DNA of 8,862 nt from Methylomicrobium sp. (GTDB lineage Bacteria > Pseudomonadota > Gammaproteobacteria > Methylococcales > Methylomonadaceae): positions 1 through 8,862 of the forward strand of contig SLIO01000027.1 in NCBI GenBank assembly GCA_007135635.1, given 5' to 3'. Positions 1 to 6,567 of the stretch are shown one piece after another. A program made the position numbers and the translations under genes. A model generated the notes under the pieces. It saw only the letters and a list, made by a program, of their open reading frames with translations. It was not told the DNA's origin and did not search any database. Positions within the stretch are counted from its first letter, which is position 1. Each line of letters opens with the position of its first letter.

Positions 1-121
1 CTTCCATCAATTGATAGACTTGTTTTGGACAATTTTCGAGATCAATCAGCAAAACGCGGGCGGCGTAATCCGCATCTTCGTCTTCCCTGACCGCCCCATT
101 GTCCGAAACGTTTTCGTTCAT
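1..121 (-). CDS. N-terminal part of a probable PIN/NYN-like domain protein, cut by window edge
   Basis: An open frame starts with ATG at 121 on the minus strand and runs off the window, giving the first 40 residues. The first 21 or so are acidic and polar and look disordered. They are followed by R-V-L-L-I-D-L-E-N-C-P-K-Q (residues 22-34), a hydrophobic beta strand ending in Asp27, with E-N just after it. This pattern is typical of the first strand and first metal-binding acid of PIN-like/NYN ribonuclease folds. The start lies 23 bases after the fhcC stop on the same strand, so it is probably the next gene of the fhc operon. I see no strong ribosome binding site in that gap. The family call rests on one short motif. 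The rest of the domain, including the other acidic residues, lies outside the window, so nuclease activity cannot be judged. Confidence 0.55.
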   Translation of the reverse strand, partial: MNENVSDNGAVREDEDADYAARVLLIDLENCPKQVYQLME

Positions 122-144
122 GTCGGCGGCCCGTGCTTACATCG

Positions 145-957
145 TTAAATCCTGACCAACACTTCGCCGCGTCCCATTTCGGCCATGTCACCCCCGTAAC
201 GCCTAACGCGATTGAATGTCGCCGCAGGATCGGCGAATTTCGAATCGAATCCTTTGAACGACGCGAACAGCATCGGCAAAAAAGCCAAGGTATGTGAGCC
301 GCAATCGTTGAAGGTCGCCGGGAGATCCGGCTGACTCCAAAGCAGCAAGGTGCCTCGACGCATCGCATAGCCGGTATAACGTCCGGTCTTGCCCATCACC
401 GCGATCGTGCCGGCCGTCATTCTTGAACCGCAATAATCGCCGGCATTGCCTTCAATGAGAATATTGCCGCGGCGCATGTGATCGCCGACACGCTCTCCGG
501 CATTGCCCTTGACCAGAACCGTGCCGCCTTTCATGCCCATTTTATTGCCGGGCAAAGCCGCCCCGAGAAAATCGCCGGCGTTGCCGTTGATTTCGATCTG
601 GCCTTTTTTCATTTCGCAAGCCGAGAAAATACCGGTGTTGCCGTTCACAATAATGGTGCCGTTTTTCATACCCTGCCCCAAATAAGCGCCGGCATCACCT
701 TCGACCGTGATCTGCCCTTCAGTGAGTTCTTTGCCGATATAGTCGAGTTTCGCAGTGCTGTTTTTGATCACGATGTCTTGCGCATCGGAGCCTTCTATCG
801 CAAACAATTCGTCGGCGCGTAGCTTGCGTTTGCCGCTGTAAAGTTCCAAAGCAGCAATCTTGACTGGGGATAATCCTGTCAGCTTTTGACAGACCAAGGG
901 CGACAGATCGACGCGTTGAGCCGGTTCTAGTTTCAGCGTGAAGGTTAACGCAGTCAT
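145..957 (-). CDS. fhcC: Formyltransferase/hydrolase complex subunit C
   Basis: This 270-residue protein is homologous to subunit C of archaeal formylmethanofuran dehydrogenase (FmdC/FwdC). In aerobic methylotrophs it is the structural subunit C of the Fhc complex, which takes the formyl group from formyl-tetrahydromethanopterin and releases formate in the cytoplasm. Residues about 87-204 hold six repeats of the form G-N-A-G-x-x-x-G followed by M-(K/R)-x-G, spaced about 19-25 residues apart. These build the right-handed parallel beta-helix characteristic of this subunit and of the glutamate synthase C-terminal domain. The ATG at 957 overlaps the fhcD stop as ATGA (954-957) and has a good AGGAG (minus strand, 966-970) eight bases upstream, so the start is secure. 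It is the last fhc gene of the cluster. No cofactor-binding cysteine motif is visible, as expected for this subunit. Confidence 0.95.
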   Translation of the reverse strand: MTALTFTLKLEPAQRVDLSPLVCQKLTGLSPVKIAALELYSGKRKLRADELFAIEGSDAQDIVIKNSTAKLDYIGKELTEGQITVEGDAGAYLGQGMKNGTIIVNGNTGIFSACEMKKGQIEINGNAGDFLGAALPGNKMGMKGGTVLVKGNAGERVGDHMRRGNILIEGNAGDYCGSRMTAGTIAVMGKTGRYTGYAMRRGTLLLWSQPDLPATFNDCGSHTLAFLPMLFASFKGFDSKFADPAATFNRVRRYGGDMAEMGRGEVLVRI

Positions 958-1850
958 GCCATGATCTCCTGCAAATGAAAATGGAAGGGGCCGAGTTTAC
1001 CACCGTAATTGCCTGCACTGATGCGTTTGATGCCGTTCGCGGCGCCCAAATCGCAGACCGCTTGAATGCCGACACGCATCGCTTTGTCGATGTCTTCTTT
1101 GGTTAGGCCGTCGATCACGATTTCCATCACCGATTCGATTTCTGGCGACAAATCGGTTTTGGTGATGCCTTTCAGTGTTGGGCAAAAAGCATCGTTGGTC
1201 GATGCTCCAAGCGCCTTATATTTCGAACCGACTTTCGAACCGGATCGTACGACCCCGCCCGGAAACGGCATGATCACGTTCGGAATCTTGCGCATTTCTT
1301 CGATCGCCGCCTCACAGGCCGCCAGCGCTTGCGGCTGCGATTCGGCCAATACCAAGAAATTACCGCCGCCGACCGCATCGACCTGCCCTGTCGTCGCCTC
1401 GGTCAGAAACTCGCCGTCCATGACCGGCACGCGCCAATAACGTTTGCCGCCAATCACTTTCGAAATCTGGAAACCATCACCGAAATAGCGCAAATTTTTA
1501 CCCAGCGGAATCGGCTTATCACTGTCAATGCCGGAGAACAAGGCCGAAGTCGGCGACGTCAGCACGCATTGACCTGCCCGCGTTTCCAATTGTTTCGCCA
1601 GCCCCTTGCCGCCCATTGCGAAGATCATCACCGACACGCCGGGGCGTCCGTCGGGCGTTTCGGAAGAATCGAGCACACGCTCGATTCCGGCCTCGCAGCC
1701 ACAGGCGATCACCGAAGTGGCGAAACCGGTCATCGCCTGCGCCGAAATCATCGCCCATTTTTCGTTTTGCGCGGTGATAATGGCTCGCGTCGCCTTCATC
1801 GGAAAGGCCTCGGCAAAGGTTTTGTCTATCGTTACGCCGTTAATAATCAT
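954..1850 (-). CDS. fhcD: Formylmethanofuran:tetrahydromethanopterin formyltransferase subunit (Ftr-like)
   Basis: This 298-residue protein matches the Ftr family in length and along its whole sequence. Recognisable stretches are the N-terminal M-I-I-N-G-V-x-I-D, the glycine-rich G-R-P-G-V-S-V-M-I-F segment, R-x-F-G-D-G-F-Q, and the C-terminal S-A-G-N-Y-G-G-K-L-G-P. In methylotrophs this subunit moves the formyl group from formyl-tetrahydromethanopterin to the C1 carrier, a methanofuran analogue, of the Fhc complex. The subunit FhcA then hydrolyses it. The start at 1850 overlaps the fhcA stop by four bases (1847-1850) and is preceded by a strong AAGGAGG (minus strand, 1857-1863) six bases away. 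The stop overlaps the fhcC start in the same way, which points to translational coupling and equal production of A, D and C. No truncation or frameshift is seen. Confidence 0.96.
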   Translation of the reverse strand: MIINGVTIDKTFAEAFPMKATRAIITAQNEKWAMISAQAMTGFATSVIACGCEAGIERVLDSSETPDGRPGVSVMIFAMGGKGLAKQLETRAGQCVLTSPTSALFSGIDSDKPIPLGKNLRYFGDGFQISKVIGGKRYWRVPVMDGEFLTEATTGQVDAVGGGNFLVLAESQPQALAACEAAIEEMRKIPNVIMPFPGGVVRSGSKVGSKYKALGASTNDAFCPTLKGITKTDLSPEIESVMEIVIDGLTKEDIDKAMRVGIQAVCDLGAANGIKRISAGNYGGKLGPFHFHLQEIMA

Positions 1851-3514
1851 TGCGCGCCTCCTTGAAGCGGATGCACCGTCAAACTGCCCCGCCCGTCCTC
1901 GGTAAACTCATCGTCGCTGATTTTGAAGTTACCCATTTTCATCGTCAAATAACGGTCGAAATAAGACTTGAGGTCTTTTTCAAGGTTGGTGTCATAGTTC
2001 GGTTTTACGACATGCGTCGTACCCCATTTTACATGCACGATCTGACCATCTTTAACGACCATCTCACCGTCCTTAAACACGTAATCCGGTTTTTCGAACA
2101 TTTTTTGCCGATCGGCATTTTCGGTGTACACGGTGATGTCGCCCCAATTCCCAGCGGTCAGGCCGCCGCGATCTTTCAGGCCGATCAATTTGGCCGCGCC
2201 CGCGCGCGTCATGATCGCGATTTCGTTCAGCGTGTACTCGCGGTCGATCGAAGCCAAAGTCGTCATTTTTTGCGCTTCCGGGTGGATCGTCGCAAGCATG
2301 TCGTTACGAAAGCTCTTATCCATCAACAAGCGAATTAGATGCGGATAGGTCGTGAACGGTGCGCCGTTCGGGTGGTCTGTGGTTAAAAATACGCGCCAAG
2401 GATCATCCACCAACAAAAAGATTTCGAGACCGATCGCCCATTGCAAGGCATTGACGAAATTCTGGTCCTTATATTTAAATGGCACGACACCGCAACCGGC
2501 ATCGCATTCGAGATCCATGCAGACCCACTTGTTGGGATGCGCGTGCTTGTGGTTCGCATGCTGACGCATAGTATCACCCGAAGCCGTAACGGTCTGACCG
2601 AACAGAATCTGCCCGACGTCGATCGTGATGTTTTTATGTTTGTTGACCGCTTCTGCGATTTGCGCAGCGCCCGACGAAAATTTGAAATCGCCTTCGGTGC
2701 CGTAGCTATGAAACTGGATGTGCGTCAAGTGCATCGGCAAACCGCCTATGCCTTGAATCGTATCGAGCGTAGTTTCGACATTGCCCGGCACGCCCAGATT
2801 ACAACCATGCACATGCAAAGGATGCGGCACGCCTAACTCCTTGACTGCTGTCGCCAAGGTTTGCAGAATTTGCCGCGGCGTCACATCGTAATGCGTATTT
2901 TTTTCATCGAGATCGAGCTTGCGCTGATTGAATTTGAATGCGCTGATGCCGCCGGCATTGACGACTTTAATGCCAATACATTTGGAAGCTTGCAGCGTCC
3001 ACGCGACATAATCGTTAACCGCTTTCTGATCCTTCTTTGCGGTCAACATGCGCAGCAAATAGTCGTCGCTACCTAGCATCGCGTAGCCGCCTTTGTCCAG
3101 AATCGGAATGTCGCCCATTTCCATATGCGCCTGTCGAGCATTGACCGGCAACACTGCCGGTTCGAATGCGGCCGTATAACCCATTTCGGCGTAACGATAG
3201 CCGGTGACATAAGTGCTCGGCATCGCATAGCCAGTTCCGGAACGCGTCAAATTGCTCCGTATTACAGGATCTGAGCGGTGGTCTTCCGGTAACAGGATTC
3301 TCGCGATATTAGCTTTACCGCCGCCGATATGCGTGTGCATGTCTATCGCACCGGACATCACGACCTTACCGGTTAAATCATACTCTTGATCGATTTTGAG
3401 GTCGACCGCAGGCCTGTCGATAATGCGGCCGTCTTGAATGTAAATATCCCGTTTTTGGCCGTCGATTCCGCCGGCGGGATCATGAACCGTTCCACCTGTT
3501 AATTTAATCAGCAT
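1847..3514 (-). CDS. fhcA: Formyltransferase/hydrolase complex subunit A, amidohydrolase
   Basis: This 555-residue protein is of the amidohydrolase superfamily and homologous to archaeal FmdA/FwdA. In the Fhc complex it hydrolyses the formylated C1 carrier to formate. Visible metal-site motifs are D-M-H-T-H (His60 and His62), a K-V-V-N-A-G-G segment whose Lys183 is a candidate for the carboxylated bridging lysine, H-V-H-G (His234, His236), H-L-T-H (262-265) and T-T-D-H-P-N-G with Asp380 as the likely catalytic acid. Residue roles are inferred from the family. The C-terminal part (about 450-500) is the usual small beta domain, with D-G-x-x-V-K-D-G-x-I. The ATG at 3514 gives the family-typical start M-L-I-K-L-T-G-G and has a modest GGA-type binding site. 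The gene is separated from fhcB by two repeat units but overlaps fhcD, so it heads a coupled A-D-C block. Confidence 0.96.
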   Translation of the reverse strand: MLIKLTGGTVHDPAGGIDGQKRDIYIQDGRIIDRPAVDLKIDQEYDLTGKVVMSGAIDMHTHIGGGKANIARILLPEDHRSDPVIRSNLTRSGTGYAMPSTYVTGYRYAEMGYTAAFEPAVLPVNARQAHMEMGDIPILDKGGYAMLGSDDYLLRMLTAKKDQKAVNDYVAWTLQASKCIGIKVVNAGGISAFKFNQRKLDLDEKNTHYDVTPRQILQTLATAVKELGVPHPLHVHGCNLGVPGNVETTLDTIQGIGGLPMHLTHIQFHSYGTEGDFKFSSGAAQIAEAVNKHKNITIDVGQILFGQTVTASGDTMRQHANHKHAHPNKWVCMDLECDAGCGVVPFKYKDQNFVNALQWAIGLEIFLLVDDPWRVFLTTDHPNGAPFTTYPHLIRLLMDKSFRNDMLATIHPEAQKMTTLASIDREYTLNEIAIMTRAGAAKLIGLKDRGGLTAGNWGDITVYTENADRQKMFEKPDYVFKDGEMVVKDGQIVHVKWGTTHVVKPNYDTNLEKDLKSYFDRYLTMKMGNFKISDDEFTEDGRGSLTVHPLQGGAQ

Positions 3515-3572
3515 AGCTTTTCCAAATGATTAGAGATGAGCAGTACATCGAAGCACATAGACATAGGATTAT

Positions 3573-3748
3573 TCGTTAATTTTTTCATTAATCTCGCGCA
3601 GAGGCGCTGAGAGTCCGGGTTTAAAAGCCAAGGATCGTCCTGTCTAAGAAAGACGACCTTAAAACAAAATCGCTGATTCAACCCTACAATCTCATACTCT
3701 AAACCTCTCTGCGCCCCTGCGTCTCTGCGCGAGATATTTAAATCAATA
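3573..3748. repeat. Repeat unit A with palindromic core, inside the fhc operon
   Basis: This is the first of two tandem, same-orientation units in the gap between fhcA and fhcB. Its core (3591-3735) is bounded by near-perfect inverted ends: the 17 bases at 3591-3607 are the reverse complement of 3719-3735 with one mismatch. The ends are rich in alternating ctctgcg/cgcagag runs. The middle contains a 44-base stretch (3653-3696) that is identical in unit B. No transposase is present, so it resembles a miniature inverted-repeat or similar non-coding dispersed element. The name is structural only; I could not search for other copies. The left boundary outside the palindrome is approximate, because similarity to unit B becomes patchy there. 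Confidence 0.85.
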
Positions 3749-3922
3749 TCTCGTGAATTGTACATTATCGGGCAGAGGTGCTGAGGCGCCGAGAATCTGG
3801 GTCTAAAAGCCAAAGATCGTCCTGTCTAAAAACACGACCTTAAAACAAAATCGCTGATTCAACCCTACAATCTCATAATTCTTAACCTCTCTGCGACCCT
3901 GCGCGAGATAATTAAATTAATA
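3749..3922. repeat. Repeat unit B, abutting and overlapping the 3' end of fhcB
   Basis: This second copy of the unit is offset by 174-181 bases from unit A along its length. The 44 bases at 3834-3877 are identical to 3653-3696. The left palindrome arm (from 3767) is altered compared with unit A: atctcgcgcag has become atcgggcag, and about nine bases were inserted near 3785. At the right end, 3901-3922 match 3727-3748 at 20 of 22 positions. Because fhcB ends at 3912, its stop codon and the preceding Leu and Ile codons lie inside this conserved end. A 9-bp palindrome with a 6-base loop (3730-3738 and 3745-3753) spans the junction of the two units and could fold in the fhcB-fhcA message. Confidence 0.85.
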
Positions 3923-5177
3923 GCCCCCGCTCAATCTCCGATAAAACGTCAGCGGTAGCAGGCAAGCCCGAATCGCGCAATTTTTTCAGGCGTATCGCCA
4001 CAACGCTATCGGCACGATAAACGTGGCCGGCATGATCGATTCCCGGCGTGCCGAGTGGAATATAGACCTCCGGTTCCTTATCGAATAACATGCCTGAGCG
4101 CCCTAGTACAATGGTCGGCACGTCGGTTACTGGCGGTATCGCGCTGCTATTGAATGCCTGCACCCACAACAGGGCATCGCACTCACCGTTTGCGATCATC
4201 GAACCGGTATCGTACAAATAGGGATCGTACTCCGGATAGCCCTTGGCGTAATTAATTCGTGCCGGATAACCTGAGATCCAACCGGAAACCTGACTGGCGG
4301 TCAGATCGCCATCCTTGCCACTCATCGGCAAACCGGAGCAACGAGCTCCCTGATCGTTAATATCCTTGATCAACTCGCAAACGGTTTGCACGGTTAATTC
4401 AGCATGATCATACTTTAACGAAGAAGCCGCCCAAGTCACGACTCCGTATTTCGCACCCTGCAAACGCTCGGCTACAGCCTGTAAATCGGACACTTTAATG
4501 CCTCCCACCGAATCGGAGACGATCTTACGTCCCTTGACCAGGGCCCTTAATACCGCTACGACTTCAGGCAAATCGGCATCGGCGCAGGTCAATACTTGCG
4601 CTTGCTTACCGTTTGGTGAAACCTGAGCAGTACCGGAGGGGGCTTTGCCTAAATAAATCACTTCTCGGTTAGCAGTATCCTCCAGAAACATCGACTCCTG
4701 ATTCCAAAGATAACGCTCGAAAAAACGCGGCACGAAACTTTCCAAATCCTTACCGAATACCAACAGTAAATCGCAACGATTTTTGACTTCAGCCAGCGTT
4801 GTCGTCATCCAACCGGAATCCTGCATTGTCAGATAATTACGTCTTGCTGCATTAAAGTTCATCTGATCGACCACGCCGCCGCAACGATCGGCCAACGAGA
4901 GCAACGCCCGCATGCCGTTGACATCCGTCGAACAACCGCCTATAACCGGCTGGCGACAGTCTTCTAGTATTTCAGCGGCCTTGCCCACGGCGTAGTCAAG
5001 AGAAACTTCCTTCCCATCGACTCTAGGCTTGAGATCGGTAATCGCTTGTTCAAATGCAGGGGTAGTAACCGCGCAGCCGTTGCTAAGCACTTTCAACGAC
5101 AAACCGTCGACACTGATTGTCAGATCATCGGCTCCAATACCGCAAAAAGGACTGGGCACTTCGGTAATTTCAGTCAC
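3912..5177 (-). CDS. fhcB: Formyltransferase/hydrolase complex subunit B
   Basis: This 421-residue protein is homologous to subunit B of molybdenum/tungsten formylmethanofuran dehydrogenase. In methylotrophs it keeps the fold but not the redox cofactors and serves a structural role in Fhc. The N-terminal segment reads S-P-F-C-G-I-G-A-D-D. In the archaeal enzyme this position holds a C-x2-C-x3-C iron-sulfur ligand motif; here only the middle Cys (residue 12) remains, the outer two being Ser and Ala. The frame stays open upstream to a TTG at 5240. I chose GTG at 5177 because AGAGGA lies seven bases before it and because the extra 21 residues are charged and unlike the family. The C-terminus (E-R-G-L-L-I) runs into repeat unit B. 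It is the first gene of the operon, 397 bases from fhcA. Confidence 0.93.
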   Translation of the reverse strand: MTEITEVPSPFCGIGADDLTISVDGLSLKVLSNGCAVTTPAFEQAITDLKPRVDGKEVSLDYAVGKAAEILEDCRQPVIGGCSTDVNGMRALLSLADRCGGVVDQMNFNAARRNYLTMQDSGWMTTTLAEVKNRCDLLLVFGKDLESFVPRFFERYLWNQESMFLEDTANREVIYLGKAPSGTAQVSPNGKQAQVLTCADADLPEVVAVLRALVKGRKIVSDSVGGIKVSDLQAVAERLQGAKYGVVTWAASSLKYDHAELTVQTVCELIKDINDQGARCSGLPMSGKDGDLTASQVSGWISGYPARINYAKGYPEYDPYLYDTGSMIANGECDALLWVQAFNSSAIPPVTDVPTIVLGRSGMLFDKEPEVYIPLGTPGIDHAGHVYRADSVVAIRLKKLRDSGLPATADVLSEIERGLLI

Positions 5178-5184
5178 GCGCTTT

Positions 5185-5190
5185 TCCTCT
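5185..5190 (-). promoter_or_regulatory. Ribosome binding site that fixes the fhcB start
   Basis: On the minus strand this reads AGAGGA, seven bases before the GTG at 5177. No comparable site precedes the upstream in-frame TTG at 5240. This supports a GTG start and a 421-residue FhcB. Confidence 0.7.
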
Positions 5191-5264
5191 TTATCTTGAT
5201 TGATTTGGATTTCGCCATGCCGATTGGGCGACCTACGCAAACCGACACTGCAGCAATGGTGGGC

Positions 5265-5293
5265 ATTTTAACCCGAAATAACAACCCTGTCCC
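5265..5293 (-). promoter_or_regulatory. Candidate sigma-70-type promoter of the fhc operon
   Basis: Read on the minus strand, GGGACA (5293-5288) is followed after 17 bases by TAAAAT (5270-5265). The -35 matches the consensus at four of six positions and the -10 at five of six. It would start transcription near 5257, giving a leader of about 80 bases before the GTG of fhcB. This is a match by eye only. A second, weaker possibility is TTGACT (5387-5382) with TAATAG (5363-5358). Confidence 0.4.
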
Positions 5294-5381
5294 GTTTCGT
5301 AAGGCATTTGCCGTTGTAACTTCCTGGTATTCCTTTAAGACAACGATTATTTTTCCGCTATTACTGAGAACCTACCAAATA

Positions 5382-5427
5382 AGTCAATGTCCAATGCAAT
5401 AGATTAACCGGGAACTTAACATTGACT
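5382..5427. repeat. 9-bp inverted repeat with outward-facing TTGACT arms
   Basis: The bases agtcaatgt (5382-5390) and acattgact (5419-5427) are exact reverse complements, separated by 28 bases. Each arm, read outward, carries TTGACT, a good -35 hexamer. On the plus strand TTGACT (5422-5427) is followed after 17 bases by AATACT (5445-5450, four of six). On the minus strand it is followed after 18 bases by a weak TAATAG. The arrangement could be a back-to-back promoter pair or a regulator site; both readings are inference. Confidence 0.4.
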
Positions 5428-5450
5428 ATTCCAACCAGCCTTAAAATACT
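5422..5450 (+). promoter_or_regulatory. Candidate promoter toward the M48 peptidase-dapC-dapD genes
   Basis: TTGACT (5422-5427), a 17-base spacer, then AATACT (5445-5450). It would lie about 330 bases before the peptidase start, leaving a long leader. It is a match by eye, and a closer promoter that I did not recognise is equally possible. Confidence 0.25.
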
Positions 5451-5781
5451 TTTTCACACTTTTACTATCGAGTTACGTTAAAATATCGATCGAAATTACT
5501 AAAACTCAGGCTATTGCAAATTAAAGCGACTTCCAAGAATAAATATCCGGAATGGCACAGGATTTTATCCTCATGCAAGTCGCAAAATAGGCTTGAAGCT
5601 TAAGCTATGCAACCTTTTTTCTAACTCAACAGAGGCGTAAAAGCCCCCTTAAAGTGGTATATTTTTCACCGGTAATCGCCTAAGGAACGAGCATGAAACA
5701 AGTTGTGAAAGTTATAAAATACAAGCTTCTAATTATTCCTGATTAACCTAACGTCTTCAATTCGGCAAACGGTACCGCAAT

Positions 5782-6567
5782 ATGTTTAATAAAATTTCAC
5801 TGGCGCTTAGCGTCACCCTGTTATTGAGCGCCTGCGCCACCAGCCCGACAGGCAGAACGCAATTCGCATTTATGCCCGATACCCAGCTCAATCAAATGGG
5901 GCTTCAGGCTTTCGATAGTCTAAAAAGACAAAATCCGGTCAGCAATAATCGAAGGCATATCCAATTTGTTAAATGCGTATCCGATGCGATCACTCAGGAA
6001 GTCGGAGGCAATTGGGAAGTCGTGGTATTTGAAGACAAAACACTTAACGCCTTCGCCTTGCCCGGCAATAAAATCGGCGTGCATTCAGGTATGGTCGACT
6101 TTGTCGACAATCAAGACCAACTGGCCGCTATCATCGGCCATGAAGTCGGCCACGTACTAGCGAGACACAGCAATGAACGTGTTTCGCAACAAATGGCGGT
6201 CAGCTCAGGCATGGCTTTGATTCAAGCGGTAAGCGCACCGCAAACCGCAATGGGCCAAACCGCGCTCGGCTTACTGGGTGTCGGTGCGCAGTATGGCGTA
6301 CTGCTACCTTACAGCCGGCTGCACGAAAGCGAAGCCGATAAAATTGGTCTCGACCTGATGGCGAAAGCCGGATTCGATCCTCGCCAAAGCGTTACACTGT
6401 GGCAAAAAATGGCGCGAGCCGCTGACGGACAACAGCCCCCCGAATTCATGTCCACCCACCCAGGGCACGCCACTCGAATTCAGGAATTACAAAATGCTAT
6501 TCCAAGAGCCTTAGAATTTCAAAAACAGGCAGTGGCTCAGGGCAAACAACCTCGTTGCAGCAAATAA
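5782..6567 (+). CDS. M48 family zinc metallopeptidase, lipoprotein (LoiP/Oma1-like)
   Basis: This 261-residue protein begins with a lipoprotein signal: M-F-N-K, a hydrophobic stretch, then the lipobox L-S-A-C with Cys18 as the lipidation site. It is therefore probably anchored to a membrane and faces the periplasm. The zinc-binding helix H-E-V-G-H is at 120-124, with Glu121 as the catalytic base. The third ligand comes from the downstream S-R-L-H-E-S-E-A-D segment (178-186). S-T-H-P-G-H (224-229) is also typical of the family. The architecture resembles E. coli LoiP (YggG), which is of similar size. The substrate is unknown; relatives act in outer-membrane protein quality control. The ATG at 5782 has only a weak binding site but yields a complete signal peptide. 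The stop TAA shares its last base with the dapC ATG. An exact orthologue is not claimed. Confidence 0.9.
   Translation: MFNKISLALSVTLLLSACATSPTGRTQFAFMPDTQLNQMGLQAFDSLKRQNPVSNNRRHIQFVKCVSDAITQEVGGNWEVVVFEDKTLNAFALPGNKIGVHSGMVDFVDNQDQLAAIIGHEVGHVLARHSNERVSQQMAVSSGMALIQAVSAPQTAMGQTALGLLGVGAQYGVLLPYSRLHESEADKIGLDLMAKAGFDPRQSVTLWQKMARAADGQQPPEFMSTHPGHATRIQELQNAIPRALEFQKQAVAQGKQPRCSK

Larger units (their letters stand above)
5241..5781. other. Divergent gene-free region between fhcB and the M48 peptidase gene
   Basis: This AT-rich stretch of about 540 bases separates the two oppositely transcribed gene groups. It contains the fhcB promoter candidate, the 9-bp inverted repeat at 5382-5427, a short palindrome AGCTTAAGCT (5597-5606) and a 17-codon ORF (5693-5746). 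No longer ORF in it has a recognisable domain. No tRNA or other RNA gene was recognised. Confidence 0.6.

Noticed and set aside
478..822. 114-codon plus-strand ORF opposite fhcC
   Set aside because: It is an antisense shadow of the repetitive beta-helix coding sequence of fhcC, with no domain of its own.
1329..1905. Plus-strand ORFs of 178 and 99 codons opposite fhcD
   Set aside because: They are antisense shadows of a well-supported gene, with basic or low-complexity translations and no recognisable family.
3508..3813. 101-codon minus-strand ORF across repeat unit A and part of unit B
   Set aside because: It is a translation of repeat DNA (stretches such as S-R-R-D-A-G-A-Q-R-G and the S-Q-R-L-C-A-R run are the ctctgcg/cgcagag palindrome arms read as protein). 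It has no domain and overlaps the fhcA start.
3573..3922. CRISPR array
   Set aside because: There are only two long units with palindromic ends and near-identical middles, not short identical repeats separated by unique spacers.
5178..5240. 21-residue upstream extension of FhcB from a TTG start
   Set aside because: TTG is a poor start, there is no binding site before it, and the GTG at 5177 has AGAGGA at ideal spacing.
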